Below, in pieces: positions 42,981-51,817 of a stretch of 64,000 nucleotides of DNA (position 1 is its first letter; every line of letters begins with the position of its first letter). Position numbers and translations under genes: made by a program. This DNA comes from Pseudomonas sp. N040 (lineage in GTDB: Bacteria; Pseudomonadota; Gammaproteobacteria; Pseudomonadales; Pseudomonadaceae). The DNA is taken from NCBI RefSeq assembly GCF_015637705.1, contig NZ_JADOBE010000002.1, positions 231,454 through 295,453 of the forward strand, read 5' to 3'. The notes below the pieces were generated by a model. That model saw nothing but the letters and a program-made list of their open reading frames with translations, had not been told where the DNA came from and made no database searches.

Positions 42981-43667
42981 CTACTGGTCAGTGGAGCCAT
43001 CGGTACCGGAATCACCATCATCGGTGCCGTCGTCGCCATCATCCGAGTCGTCGTCACCATCGGTAGCGCCGTCATCGTCGCTGTCGTCATCGCCGTCAGT
43101 GGCACCGTCATCGCCACTGTCGTCGCCGTCGGTCGCGCCGTCGTCACCGCTGTCGTCATCACCATCGGTAGCGCCGTCATCCGTGTCGTCATCATCGTCC
43201 GTTTGTGCGTGCAGGCCATAAGCCCGATCAGCCGCCGGGGTGGTACCCACCACCGCCGCCGCCTTGGCGGTGCCGCTCAGGCCTTCGGTATGCGCCGCTG
43301 CGGACGTAGCCTGGCCATGACCGGGGCCATCTTCGTCACCCGCAGAATGGCCGGGAGCATCACCAGAGCGACCGGAAGTACCGCCGTCATCGCCGCCGTG
43401 CCCGGAGTTGCCGCCCTCGCCACCATGGCCACCACCCTGGCCACCGCCATTGCCACCGTGGCCGCCACCATCGCCGCCATTTCCGCCACCGCCGCCGTTA
43501 CCACCGCCACCGCCGCCACCGCCACCACCACCACCACCACCACCACCACCACCGCCGTCACGGGCGAAGGCGCTGGACGAGCCGACGACGTCGGCCGGTA
43601 TCAGGGTCAGGGCATTGCTCAGGGTTGCCGCAATCGCAATTGCCAGCAGGGTTCTATGCATGTTCAT
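42981..43667 (-). CDS. Secreted Gly-rich and Asp-rich repeat protein
   Basis: 228 residues. A signal peptide (RTLLAIAIAATLSNALTLIPADVVGSSSAFA) is followed by a run of about 19 glycines and a Gly-rich region with scattered His, Asn and Asp, then an Ala-rich linker (LSGTAKAAAVVGTT), then a C-terminal Asp-rich block of about four repeats of the type DGATDGDDDSGD. Very acidic; it is likely to bind calcium or other cations, or to be a flexible surface or matrix protein. The start is set by GAGGTAA six bases before ATG 43667. The DNA holds a (CCA)n stretch on the plus strand prone to slippage. No family assigned. Confidence 0.7.
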   Translation of the reverse strand: MNMHRTLLAIAIAATLSNALTLIPADVVGSSSAFARDGGGGGGGGGGGGGGGGGGGNGGGGGNGGDGGGHGGNGGGQGGGHGGEGGNSGHGGDDGGTSGRSGDAPGHSAGDEDGPGHGQATSAAAHTEGLSGTAKAAAVVGTTPAADRAYGLHAQTDDDDDTDDGATDGDDDSGDDGATDGDDSGDDGATDGDDDSDDDGATDGDDDSDDGDDGTDDGDSGTDGSTDQ

Positions 43668-43950
43668 GTGAATTACCTCATGTGAAAGGCAGCCTTACCG
43701 CAGCACCTTTTTGCAGAATAGTTCTTGGGCGACTGAATGGTCATAAAGCTGACAACTGGTCGCCAATCGATTAGGCACTCTGCCGCCTGGATTAGCCAGC
43801 GGCCGCGCGCGTGGCTGAGCGGATTTGTGACCCATGGCTACAAAGCAGGTTGATCTGGTTTGCATCTGCCGGAAGGCATGCGCTTGAGGCCGGTTTGTGC
43901 TGCACAGTGAACACCCGTAAACTGCGCGCCCCTTTGCCGCGAGCCAGCCC

Positions 43951-44673
43951 ATGCTGTTTATCCTGCGTATGTTCCTGATGGGGCTGCTGTTCGTCATCGC
44001 CGGCGTGCTCGGCCTGCTTCTCGGCCTCTGCCGCCCGTTCAATCCGGACAACAGCCGGATCTGCGCCCGCCTCTACTCCCTGCCCGCGCTGTTCATCCTG
44101 CGCCTGAAACTGGATGCCGACGTCCAGGGCCTGCTGGAGCACCAGCGCTCCTGCGTGATCATTGCCAATCACCAGTCCAACTACGACCTGTTCGTGGTCG
44201 GCAGCGTGGTGCCGCGGCGCACCGTGAGCATCGGCAAGCAGAGCCTGAAATGGGTGCCGTTCTTCGGCCAGTTGTACTGGCTAGCCGGCAATGTGCTGAT
44301 CGACCGCGGCAATGCGCAACAGGCCAGGCAGGCCATGCTCACCACCAGCGAAACCCTGCAGCAGCAGGACACCTCGATCTGGGTCTTCCCCGAAGGTACG
44401 CGCAACCTCGGCAAGGGCTTGCTGCCATTCAAGAAAGGCGCGTTCCAGATGGCGATTGCCGCCGGTGTACCGATCATCCCGGTGTGCGTCAGCAACTATG
44501 CGCAGGCGATGCGCCTGAACAGCTGGAATGCCGGCGGCGTGATGATCCGTTCGCTGCCGGAGATTTCCACCCGGGGCCTGACCCTGGCCGACATGCCGCA
44601 ACTGATGGAGCGCTGCCAGGCGCAGATGCAAACCTGCATCGAGCAGCTGGACCGGCAACTGGCCGGCGCCTGA
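43951..44673 (+). CDS. plsC: 1-acyl-sn-glycerol-3-phosphate acyltransferase
   Basis: 240 residues. One N-terminal membrane helix (LFILRMFLMGLLFVIAGVLGLLLG), then the acyltransferase motifs: H74-Q-S-N-Y-D79 (NHx4D), GxxFIDR-like GNVLIDRG, FPEGTRN and the final VPIIPVCVSNY. It acylates lysophosphatidate to phosphatidate in phospholipid synthesis. The start ATG 43951 has only a weak ribosome site. Pseudomonas genomes often carry several PlsC paralogues; this may be one. It is followed by an RlmN-like radical SAM gene 64 bases downstream. Confidence 0.92.
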   Translation: MLFILRMFLMGLLFVIAGVLGLLLGLCRPFNPDNSRICARLYSLPALFILRLKLDADVQGLLEHQRSCVIIANHQSNYDLFVVGSVVPRRTVSIGKQSLKWVPFFGQLYWLAGNVLIDRGNAQQARQAMLTTSETLQQQDTSIWVFPEGTRNLGKGLLPFKKGAFQMAIAAGVPIIPVCVSNYAQAMRLNSWNAGGVMIRSLPEISTRGLTLADMPQLMERCQAQMQTCIEQLDRQLAGA

Positions 44674-44737
44674 GCGACACGACCGGCCGCTGCGGTGTTT
44701 TCCCGCCAGCCGAACGCAGTGGTAGCATGCGCGCCCC

Positions 44738-45778
44738 ATGCGCATCTTCGACGTTAACCAGCAGCTTGCCGAACTCGGCGCCAAACCCCTGCATATCGGG
44801 CGGATCAGCCGTGCCTGGCTGCGCGGCCTGCCGCTGGATACCGGCACGCGCCACCAGCAGGCCGAGAACTTCCTGCCACTGAGCGTGCGCAATGGCCTGC
44901 CGGCGCTAACCGGGCAACTCGACGCACTGTTGCGCCTGCGCTCGGAACACCCGGCCGGCGACGGCTCGGCGCGCCTGCTGGTCGAACTGGCCGACGGCCA
45001 GATGGTCGAGAGCGTGCTGTTGCCACGTGGCGGCCTCTGCGTGTCCTCGCAGGTGGGCTGCGCGGTGGGTTGCGTGTTCTGCATGACCGGCAAGAGCGGC
45101 CTGCTGCGCCAGCTGGGCAGCGCCGAGATCGTCGCCCAGGTCGCCCTCGCCCGGCGCTTCCGCCCGGTGAAGAAAGTCGTGTTCATGGGCATGGGCGAAC
45201 CGGCGCACAACCTCGACAACGTGCTGGAGGCCATCGACCTGCTCGGCACCGAGGGCGGCATCGGCCAGAAGAACCTGGTGTTTTCCACCGTCGGCGACCC
45301 GCGGGTGTTCGAGCGCCTGCCGCAGCAACGGGTCAAGCCGGCCCTGGCCCTGTCGCTGCACACCAGCAATGCCGAACTGCGCCAGCAGCTGTTGCCACGC
45401 GCGCCGCGCATCGACCCGGAAGAACTGATGGAACTGGGCGAGGCCTATGCCCGTGCGGTGGATTACCCGATCCAGTACCAGTGGACGCTGCTAGCCGGGA
45501 TCAACGACAGTCAGGAAGAAATGGACGGCATCCTGCGCCTGTTCAAGGGCAAGTACGCGGTACTCAACCTGATTCCCTACAACAGCCTGGAAGCCGACGA
45601 ATTCCAGCGCCCGGCGGGTGAGCGCATCGTGCAAATGGTGCGCTACCTGCACAGCCGCGGGGTGCTGACCAAGGTACGCAACTCCGCCGGCCAGGACATC
45701 GACGGCGGCTGCGGGCAGCTGCGGGCCCGCGCCGTGGAGCTGGTCAATACCAGCCGGTTGCGGCGACCGCAGGGCTAG
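44738..45778 (+). CDS. RlmN/Cfr-family radical SAM methyltransferase paralogue
   Basis: 346 residues. The radical SAM cluster is C108-x3-C112-x2-C115 in QVGCAVGCVFCMTG. VFMGMGEPAHNLDNVL, FSTVGDPRVFERLP and LALSLHTSNAELRQQLLPRAPR are RlmN/Cfr blocks, and the C-terminal GGCGQL holds the methyl-carrying Cys of the family. Family members methylate A2503 of 23S rRNA (RlmN also some tRNAs). It is shorter at the N-terminus than RlmN and the usual GCALDCSFC-type sequence differs, so it is more likely a paralogue; the genuine rlmN of a Pseudomonas sits elsewhere, next to ndk/pilF. Its target is unknown. Confidence 0.85.
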   Translation: MRIFDVNQQLAELGAKPLHIGRISRAWLRGLPLDTGTRHQQAENFLPLSVRNGLPALTGQLDALLRLRSEHPAGDGSARLLVELADGQMVESVLLPRGGLCVSSQVGCAVGCVFCMTGKSGLLRQLGSAEIVAQVALARRFRPVKKVVFMGMGEPAHNLDNVLEAIDLLGTEGGIGQKNLVFSTVGDPRVFERLPQQRVKPALALSLHTSNAELRQQLLPRAPRIDPEELMELGEAYARAVDYPIQYQWTLLAGINDSQEEMDGILRLFKGKYAVLNLIPYNSLEADEFQRPAGERIVQMVRYLHSRGVLTKVRNSAGQDIDGGCGQLRARAVELVNTSRLRRPQG

Positions 45779-45836
45779 TTCACCTGCGCTCCTCGCCCGC
45801 ATCGGGCCAGGAGCGAACAAGAACATCAACGTGCGG

Positions 45837-45899
45837 GTAGGAGCGAGCTTGCTCGCGATGCTCTTGTGCGGCCTGGATCGCGAGCAAGCTCGCTCCTAC
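45837..45899. repeat. REP doublet (BIME)
   Basis: GTAGGAGCGAGCTTGCTCGC at 45837 faces GCGAGCAAGCTCGCTCCTAC ending at 45899, two arms about 23 bases each with a 17-base spacer. Same family architecture as 24064-24129 but with a different core (GCGAGC against GCCAGC). Confidence 0.9.
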
Positions 45900-45958
45900 C
45901 GATAATGCCTAGCCCTGAAAAATGCTGCCTTGATCCGCTCCAGTAACCAATGGACCAA

Positions 45959-46468
45959 TCAGGCCGGGCGCCCGATAAAATCCATCTTGCCGATATCCAG
46001 GCCGTTGTGGCGCAGGATGGCGTAGGCCGTGGTCAGGTGGAAATAGAAGTTCGGCTGGACGAACTGGAACAGGTAATCGCGACCGCTGAACTTCAGCTCC
46101 ATGCTCGGGAAGTTCAGGACAATGGCCTTGTCCTCGCTGCCGTCGATCTGCGCCGGGGTGAAGCTGGCGAGAAAGTCGATGGTCTTCTGCAGGCGCGCCT
46201 TCAGCTCGGCGAAGGTCTCCTCGGTATCCGGGTAGCTGGGAATAGCCACCCCGGCCAGTCGGGCAGCACAGCCCTTGGCCGAATCAGTGGCGATCTGCAA
46301 CTGCCGCTTGAGCGGGAACATATCGGGTGCCAGGCGCATATTGAGCAGCACCGCAGGGTCGATTTTCTTCTCGGCGGCCCAGCTTTCCGCCTTCTCAAGA
46401 ATGCTCGCCAGATTGCCCAGCATGCGCAGGAACTGTGGAACGGAGGCTTGGTACATGGTCAGTGACAT
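45959..46468 (-). CDS. DUF1993 domain protein
   Basis: 169 residues with the DUF1993 pattern: MSLTMYQASVPQFLRMLGNL, LAPDMFPLKRQLQIATDSAKGCAARLAG, FLASFTPAQIDGSED and the C-terminal QPNFYFHLTTAYAILRHNGLDIGKMDFIG. The fold is a DinB-like helical bundle; a partial metal site may remain (His in FYFHLTTAY and RHNG). Function unknown. AAGGGAAGATCATC precedes the ATG. Lies downstream of the epoxide-hydrolase-like gene on the same strand, 51 bases away. Confidence 0.88.
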   Translation of the reverse strand: MSLTMYQASVPQFLRMLGNLASILEKAESWAAEKKIDPAVLLNMRLAPDMFPLKRQLQIATDSAKGCAARLAGVAIPSYPDTEETFAELKARLQKTIDFLASFTPAQIDGSEDKAIVLNFPSMELKFSGRDYLFQFVQPNFYFHLTTAYAILRHNGLDIGKMDFIGRPA

Positions 46469-46519
46469 GATGATCTTCCCTTGATGAATGGAGTGAAACC
46501 CAGCCTAGCCAATGACAGG

Positions 46520-47491
46520 CTATGGCACCGGAAAATGTTCGCTCAGAAACGCCAGCAACTGGGCATTCACCTGCTGCGGAGCCTCGCACTGCAACCAGTG
46601 CCCGCAATTCTCCAGCACCCGGCTGTGCAGTTGCGGCACCACTTTGGGCATCTGCTGGATGGTATAGGCCTCCAGCACCCCCACCGGGTCCTGGTCGCCC
46701 AGCAGGAACAGGGCCGGCTGGCTGATGCGCGCACCGTGCAGGTGCGCGGTGCGCTGCCAGTTGCGCTCGAAGTTGCGGTACCAGTTGAGCGGGCCGCGAA
46801 AGCCATGCGCGATATAGGTCGCCACATAGCCGGCAAACGCCTCCGGCTCGCACCAGGGCGGCGGCTGATCAACTTCCTGCAGACCATCCAGCAGCCCCGC
46901 CGTCGGCGGCTTGTCCTGCCAGAACAGCTCCTTGCCCACCGCCGCCGACCAGTTGTGCATCATCAGGCGCAGGGTGCGCGGGATATCGGCGTCCAGTTCC
47001 TGTTCGGCCACGCCGGGCTCCTGGAAATACAGGATGTAGTTGAAGCGCCCGGCATACACCCGCTTGAGCGTGTCGATGATCGGGCTCTTCGGCCGCCCGC
47101 CAAAGGGCACCGACATGCCGACCACCGCGCGCACCCGCTGCGGCTCGAGCAGCGCCAGGTGCCAGGCCACCGGCGCGCCCCAGTCGTGGCCGACCATGCA
47201 CACCTGCTGCTGGCCGAGCAGGTCCATGGCTGCCTGGATGTCGCCGCACAAGGTCAGCAGGTCATAGTCGGCAATTGCCGCGGGGGCACTGCTCTGGCCA
47301 TAGCCGCGCATTTCCGGCGCCAGCACCCGGTAACCCGCCTCGGCCAGCGCCGGCATCTGCTTGCGCCAGCTCAGCCAGCACTCGGGAAAACCGTGCAGCA
47401 GCCAGACCGGCGGGCCGTCCAGCGGGCCGCAGCTGTAGAGGCTCAAGTGGATGCCGTTGACGGCAAGCAACTGGTGTTCGATGGCGTGCAT
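46520..47491 (-). CDS. Epoxide-hydrolase-like alpha/beta hydrolase
   Basis: 323 residues from ATG 47491 (MHAIEHQLLAVNG); the frame extends to 47584, which would run into a 140-bp repeat. Nucleophile Asp103 in VGHDWGAPVAW, oxyanion motif LLHGFPECWLSW (HGxP), acid LLGDQDPVGV and His in NCGHWLQCE. These are soluble epoxide hydrolase features (HGFPE and HDWG); cap tyrosines for epoxide opening cannot be fixed by eye. A haloacetate-dehalogenase-type reaction is the alternative. Cytosolic. GGGAGC lies near the start. Confidence 0.87.
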   Translation of the reverse strand: MHAIEHQLLAVNGIHLSLYSCGPLDGPPVWLLHGFPECWLSWRKQMPALAEAGYRVLAPEMRGYGQSSAPAAIADYDLLTLCGDIQAAMDLLGQQQVCMVGHDWGAPVAWHLALLEPQRVRAVVGMSVPFGGRPKSPIIDTLKRVYAGRFNYILYFQEPGVAEQELDADIPRTLRLMMHNWSAAVGKELFWQDKPPTAGLLDGLQEVDQPPPWCEPEAFAGYVATYIAHGFRGPLNWYRNFERNWQRTAHLHGARISQPALFLLGDQDPVGVLEAYTIQQMPKVVPQLHSRVLENCGHWLQCEAPQQVNAQLLAFLSEHFPVP

Positions 47492-47521
47492 AAGGAAGCT
47501 CCCGGGTGACCCGGCCACTAT

Positions 47522-47661
47522 CAGGCCGTTGAAAAAATACCTGCGTTGCCGATACGGCGTTGAAAACAGGCTCGAAATGCTCATTTACCACTCGTAAACT
47601 GCGCTTTCTCGCCTGTTTTCGCCTTGTCTCGGCTGCCTCGCCAACATTTTTCAACGACCTG
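47522..47661 (-). repeat. 140-bp repeat element with terminal inverted repeats, copy B
   Basis: Begins CAGGCCGTTGAAAAA and ends TTTTTCAACGACCTG, nearly perfect inverted termini. Its reverse complement aligns with 41490-41629 through GACAAGGCGAAAACAGGCG, AGCGCAGTTTACG, AATGAGC and CCTGTTTTCAACGCCG. Exactly the same length. It fills the gap between the epoxide-hydrolase-like gene and uppP. Confidence 0.75.
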
Positions 47662-47710
47662 GATAGGAACACGCGGCTGGCGGCGCGCCCTCCATCCAGC
47701 CGCTAAATGA

Positions 47711-48541
47711 TCAGCCTTGCGCCGTGGCCCAGTCGATCAGGCCGAACTGCCAGGTCGCCAGGATCAGCAGGCCGAAGCCGATGCGGTACCAGGCGAACAG
47801 TGCATAGCTGTGGTTGCTGATAAACCGGAGCAGGACCCGCACGGCGATCATGGCGAAGATGAACGAGGTGACGAAGCCGATGGCGAACACCGGCAAGTCG
47901 GCCGGCTGGAACAGTTCCTTGTACTTCCAGGCCGAGTAGAACGACGCTGCCACCATGGTCGGCATCGCCAGGAAGAAGGAAAACTCGGTGGCCGCCTTGC
48001 GCGACAGGCCGAACAGCAGGCCGCCGATGATCGTCGAGGCCGAGCGCGAGGTCCCCGGAATCAGCGCCAGGCACTGGGCACAACCGATCTTCAGCGCGTG
48101 CTGCCAGCCCATGTCGTCGACAGTTTCGGCCTCGACCAGGTGCTGTCGCCGTTCGGCCCAGAGAATCACCAGCCCGCCGACCACCAGCGCCGCGGCCACC
48201 GTCAGCGGATTGAACAGGTACTGGTGGATCTGCCTGGAAAACAGCAGGCCGATCAGCGCCGCCGGGATGAACGCAACCAGCAGGTTCACGGTGAAGCGCC
48301 GGGCATCGGGCTGGCTGGGCAGGCCGACCACGACCGAGAGGATCTTCTGCCGGTACTCCCACATCACCGCCAGGATCGCCGCCAGCTGGATGATGATGTT
48401 GAAGGCAATCGCGCGCTCGCCGCGAAAATCGATGAGGTCCGCTACTATGATCTGGTGACCGGTGCTGCTGACCGGCAGAAACTCGGTCAAGCCTTCCACA
48501 ATGCCAAGAATGAGCGCCTGGAAGGCGGTCCAGAAATCCAT
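47711..48541 (-). CDS. uppP: Undecaprenyl-diphosphatase
   Basis: 276 residues from ATG 48541, with AAAGGGGCTTAC upstream; the frame extends to 48709. About eight membrane spans with the family's two active-site segments: [18 protein letters not shown] (residues 15-32) and [22 protein letters not shown]. It removes a phosphate from undecaprenyl diphosphate to recycle the peptidoglycan lipid carrier, at the periplasmic face of the inner membrane. Overexpression gives bacitracin resistance in other bacteria. Divergent from a conserved unknown protein gene. Confidence 0.95.
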   Translation of the reverse strand: MDFWTAFQALILGIVEGLTEFLPVSSTGHQIIVADLIDFRGERAIAFNIIIQLAAILAVMWEYRQKILSVVVGLPSQPDARRFTVNLLVAFIPAALIGLLFSRQIHQYLFNPLTVAAALVVGGLVILWAERRQHLVEAETVDDMGWQHALKIGCAQCLALIPGTSRSASTIIGGLLFGLSRKAATEFSFFLAMPTMVAASFYSAWKYKELFQPADLPVFAIGFVTSFIFAMIAVRVLLRFISNHSYALFAWYRIGFGLLILATWQFGLIDWATAQG

Positions 48542-48707
48542 GTAAGCCCCTTTGTTCAGCCATGCCCGCCTGATTGCGGCGCTGCGCATCCTAGCAGACC
48601 CGCCCGGCGGCTGGCCAAATCGACAGCGGGGGACTTGCGCCGGCCGGCACTCGCTGTCAGCCTTGCCGGCCGCAAGAATGACCAACGGCAGGAGTAGGGA
48701 TAACCGC

Positions 48708-49313
48708 ATGGAGCATCAGGAAGTCCGCTTTGGCCAGACGCAAAACCAGGATCTGGTCTGGGATCTCGACAACATGGCCCGGCGCGAACTGGCCGAGCGC
48801 TTCATGAAGCTGTTCGAGAACCGTCTGTGCGTCTACTCCGAATCGGTGCAGCAGATCTACACCAACTACAACCTGCACTTTCCGTCGGAACACGGCCGCA
48901 AGATGGTCGTGCTGCCCACGCCGTATGCCTTCCATGACACCCTGCACGGCATTGACCCGGCAGCCGTCAGGAAAACCTGCCTGTGCGTGATCCCCGGCGT
49001 GGTGCTGGGCAAACCCGGCCTGCTGCTGACCAACCAGATGCAGGAAGGCCAGCCGACCCCCAAGACCATGCCGTTCAAGCCGGCCCTGGCGCAAATCATC
49101 GGCAACCAGCGCAAACAGGGCGAGGTATTCCTGCCGATCCTGCGCAAAGGCGACCTGCGCGAGTTCAATCAGCAGCTGCCCTACATCAACCTGCATCGCC
49201 TGCAAGTGGCGCAGCTGAAGGGGCTTTCGACCTTCCAGCGCGAAGACATCCAGCGCACCATCACGCAGAAACTCATGGCCCTGTATCGCGCGGCCGATAC
49301 GCTGACCTGCTGA
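48708..49313 (+). CDS. Conserved-type unknown protein
   Basis: 201 residues from ATG 48708; GGAGTAGGGATA lies upstream. It has no signal peptide or membrane segment. Sequence is well balanced ([41 protein letters not shown]), with a basic C-terminal helix ([20 protein letters not shown]). No motif that I know. Divergent from uppP, convergent with an aldehyde dehydrogenase gene, and followed by a terminator-like hairpin. Functional prediction is not possible. Confidence 0.75.
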   Translation: MEHQEVRFGQTQNQDLVWDLDNMARRELAERFMKLFENRLCVYSESVQQIYTNYNLHFPSEHGRKMVVLPTPYAFHDTLHGIDPAAVRKTCLCVIPGVVLGKPGLLLTNQMQEGQPTPKTMPFKPALAQIIGNQRKQGEVFLPILRKGDLREFNQQLPYINLHRLQVAQLKGLSTFQREDIQRTITQKLMALYRAADTLTC

Positions 49314-49347
49314 GCCACTGGCTGCGACCGCCTGGCGCCACACAGCA

Positions 49348-49372
49348 AAACGGCGCCCAACGGGCGCCGTCC
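49348..49372 (-). terminator. Rho-independent terminator of the aldehyde dehydrogenase gene
   Basis: ACGGCGCCC, loop AAC, GGGCGCCGT. The minus strand continues with TTTTGC, so it serves the minus-strand gene; it may also stop the converging plus-strand transcript. Confidence 0.8.
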
Positions 49373-49392
49373 GGGCCGGCAACGGCAACCAC

Positions 49393-50829
49393 TCAGAGCG
49401 GCTCGTTGCCCATGATGGCCTTCACTTCGAGGAATTCCTCGATGCCGTGCGCGCCCCACTCGCGGCCCACGCCGGACTGCTTGTAGCCGCCGAAGGGCGC
49501 GGCCATGTCGCCGTCATCGCCGTTCAGGTGGACCATACCGGTGCGCAGGCGCCGTGCCACGTTGCGCGCATGCTCCAAGGTGCCGCCATACACATAGCCG
49601 GACAGCCCGTAGATGCAGTCGTTGGCGATGCGGATGGCGTCTTCTTCATCCTGGTAGGGAATCATGCACAGTACCGGGCCGAAGATTTCCTCGCGGGCGA
49701 TGCACATGCCGTTGTCGACGTTACTGAACACCGTCGGCCTGGCATAGAAACCGCGGGTCAGCCCTTGCGGACGCCCGACGCCGCCACAGACCAGCTTGGC
49801 GCCCTCGTCGATACCGGCCTGGATCAGTTGCTGCACGCGCTGGTACTGGCGACGGTGGGCGATCGGCCCGATAGTGGTCTGCTCGTCCAGCGGATCACCG
49901 ACGACGATCTGCGCCGCGGTGGCGGCGGCGATCTTCTCTGCCTCGGCCAGCTTGGCTGCCGGCACCAGCATGCGCGACGGTGCGTTGCAGCTCTGACCGC
50001 TGTTGCTCATCATCTGCCGCACGCCATTGCTCACGGCCTGCTCCAGCGGCGCATCGTCGAGAATGATGTTGGCCGACTTGCCGCCCAGCTCCAGCGACAT
50101 GACCTTGATGGTGTCGGCGCCGGCCTTGGTCACGGCCGCACCGGCGGCGGTCGAGCCGGTCAGCGAGACCATGTCGACCAGCGGGTGCGAGGACATGATC
50201 GGCCCCAGCTCCGGCCCCAGGCCATGCACCATGTTGAACACCCCGGCCGGAACCCCGGCCTCATGCAGGATCTCGGCAAACAGCTGGGCCGAGGCCGGGC
50301 CGTTCTCGCTCGGCTTGAGCACCATGGTGCAACCGGCCACCAGCGCCGGCGCCACCTTGCAGGCCACCTGGTTCATCGGCCAGTTCCACGGCGTGATCAT
50401 CGACACCACGCCCACCGGCTCGCGGCGAATGATCGTGGTGCCATGCTGCTTCTCGAAGGCGAAGGTCTTGGCCAGTTCGAGGGTGGTGGCCAGGTGCCAG
50501 AGGCCGATCGGCGCCTGCACATTGATGGAAATCCCCTTGCGCGGCGCGCCCATGTCCGAGGTGATGGCATCGGCCATCTCTTCCATGCGCTTCTGGTAGC
50601 CGGCAACTATCGCCTGCAATAAATCGAGACGGTCATCGAGCGATGTGCGCGAAAAGCTGTCGAACGCCGCGTGTGCCGCTTCAATGGCACGGATCGCATC
50701 GGCTTCGTCGCACAGGCTGACAAAGCCGGTGACTTCTTCGGTAGCCGGATTGACCACCTCGAACGGCTTGCCACCGTTGAGCGGAGTGACCCACTGGCCG
50801 TTGATGTAGGAATGAGTGTAATTGCGCAT
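49393..50829 (-). CDS. Aldehyde dehydrogenase
   Basis: 478 residues from ATG 50829 with AGGAACC upstream; the ORF extends to 51018. NAD(P)-dependent ALDH landmarks: ITPWNWPMNQVACKVAPAL, the catalytic Glu in SLELGGKSANIIL and the catalytic Cys in SGQSCNAPSRML, plus EEIFGPVLCMIPY and the C-terminal PFGGYKQSGVGREWG. It oxidises an aldehyde to the acid in the cytosol. It lies downstream, on the same strand and 148 bases away, from the gamma-like reductase of the formate dehydrogenase cluster; it may be independent. Substrate not readable. Confidence 0.93.
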   Translation of the reverse strand: MRNYTHSYINGQWVTPLNGGKPFEVVNPATEEVTGFVSLCDEADAIRAIEAAHAAFDSFSRTSLDDRLDLLQAIVAGYQKRMEEMADAITSDMGAPRKGISINVQAPIGLWHLATTLELAKTFAFEKQHGTTIIRREPVGVVSMITPWNWPMNQVACKVAPALVAGCTMVLKPSENGPASAQLFAEILHEAGVPAGVFNMVHGLGPELGPIMSSHPLVDMVSLTGSTAAGAAVTKAGADTIKVMSLELGGKSANIILDDAPLEQAVSNGVRQMMSNSGQSCNAPSRMLVPAAKLAEAEKIAAATAAQIVVGDPLDEQTTIGPIAHRRQYQRVQQLIQAGIDEGAKLVCGGVGRPQGLTRGFYARPTVFSNVDNGMCIAREEIFGPVLCMIPYQDEEDAIRIANDCIYGLSGYVYGGTLEHARNVARRLRTGMVHLNGDDGDMAAPFGGYKQSGVGREWGAHGIEEFLEVKAIMGNEPL

Positions 50830-50977
50830 GTCATGGTTCCTGGATAGCGGTTGACCGGAGCAGCCGGAAAAAATGCCCAGAACAAATAGCACGAATCGGC
50901 TGTTTTTGCTGCCCGCCGCTCGGCGGATGCTGCCAGGCAGGGTGGAACAGGCTGTCGCCGTTTTCCACCCTGTTCGC

Positions 50978-51817
50978 TCAACAGGAATGCAGCGGCGGCT
51001 CAGCGGACGCTGCCGCACAGTGCGCGATCAATTCGAGATACTGGTCGTAGCGGTAGGTCGGCCCGTCCACGCAGGCATAGCTGGAACCGATGTAGCAGTG
51101 CCCGCACAGGCCGACACCACAATGCATGCGCCGCTCCAGCGAGAGCCAGATGGACTCGGCCGGCATGCCCCGGCGCAGGCACTCGCGCGCCGCGGCCAGC
51201 ATCAGCGGCTCCGGCCCGCAGCACAACAGCAGGTCCGGCATGCCACTGGCGAACACCTCGTCGAAATGCTGCAGCGGCGAGCCTTCGCGCTGCCCGGGCG
51301 CGGCGCGGTCGAAGGTTTCGATAAACGGCATGGCTTGCTGCCAGCGCGCCCGTTCGCGACCCAGCACGCGCGCCTCGGCATGGCGGGCGCCATAGACCAC
51401 GCTCAGCTGGGTCGGTTCGGGCTGGCGACTGGCCGCATCGATCACCCCGGCCAACGGCGCCAGGCCACAGCCCCCGGCCACGGCCAGTACCCGCCGGGCC
51501 TTGAAGAACGCTGGCCAGCCGCTGCCGAACGGCCCGCGATAACCGAGCACCGCGCCCGCGTCCAGTTCGAACAGGGCGCTGCTCAGGGCGCCCATGCGAC
51601 GGATCAGCGCGCTGAAACAGCCCTGCGCATCCGGTGTACTCACATAGGTAAAGGGCGCCTCGCCGAAACCCGGCAGCACCAGCATGAAGAACTGCCCGGG
51701 CAGTGCCGCCAGATCGGCGGCCGCAGGGGTTTCGAGGCGAAAGGTGAAATGCCGGGAATCCTCGCCATCGGCGTAATGCTCGAGCAGGGAGAGCCTGCGC
51801 GGAATCAGATCGATCAT
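50978..51817 (-). CDS. FAD/NAD-binding reductase, hydrogenase gamma / AsrB-like
   Basis: 279 residues. The N-terminal flavin domain (LPGQFFMLVLPGFGEAPFTYVS) is followed by a nucleotide-binding domain (LAVAGGCGLAPLAGVIDAA) and a C-terminal iron-sulfur motif MHCGVGLCGHCYIGSSYACVDGP with four Cys, as in the gamma subunit of cytosolic sulfhydrogenase and anaerobic sulfite reductase B. It would exchange electrons with NAD(P)H. Overlaps the beta-like subunit by four bases (ATGA). Its partner here is a formate dehydrogenase alpha subunit rather than a hydrogenase. Confidence 0.88.
   Translation of the reverse strand: MIDLIPRRLSLLEHYADGEDSRHFTFRLETPAAADLAALPGQFFMLVLPGFGEAPFTYVSTPDAQGCFSALIRRMGALSSALFELDAGAVLGYRGPFGSGWPAFFKARRVLAVAGGCGLAPLAGVIDAASRQPEPTQLSVVYGARHAEARVLGRERARWQQAMPFIETFDRAAPGQREGSPLQHFDEVFASGMPDLLLCCGPEPLMLAAARECLRRGMPAESIWLSLERRMHCGVGLCGHCYIGSSYACVDGPTYRYDQYLELIAHCAAASAEPPLHSC

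Noticed and set aside
43000..43560. Periodic short repeats that might be a CRISPR array
   Set aside because: They are codon-level repeats encoding Asp- and Gly-rich segments of one protein; no constant repeat with variable spacers and no cas genes.
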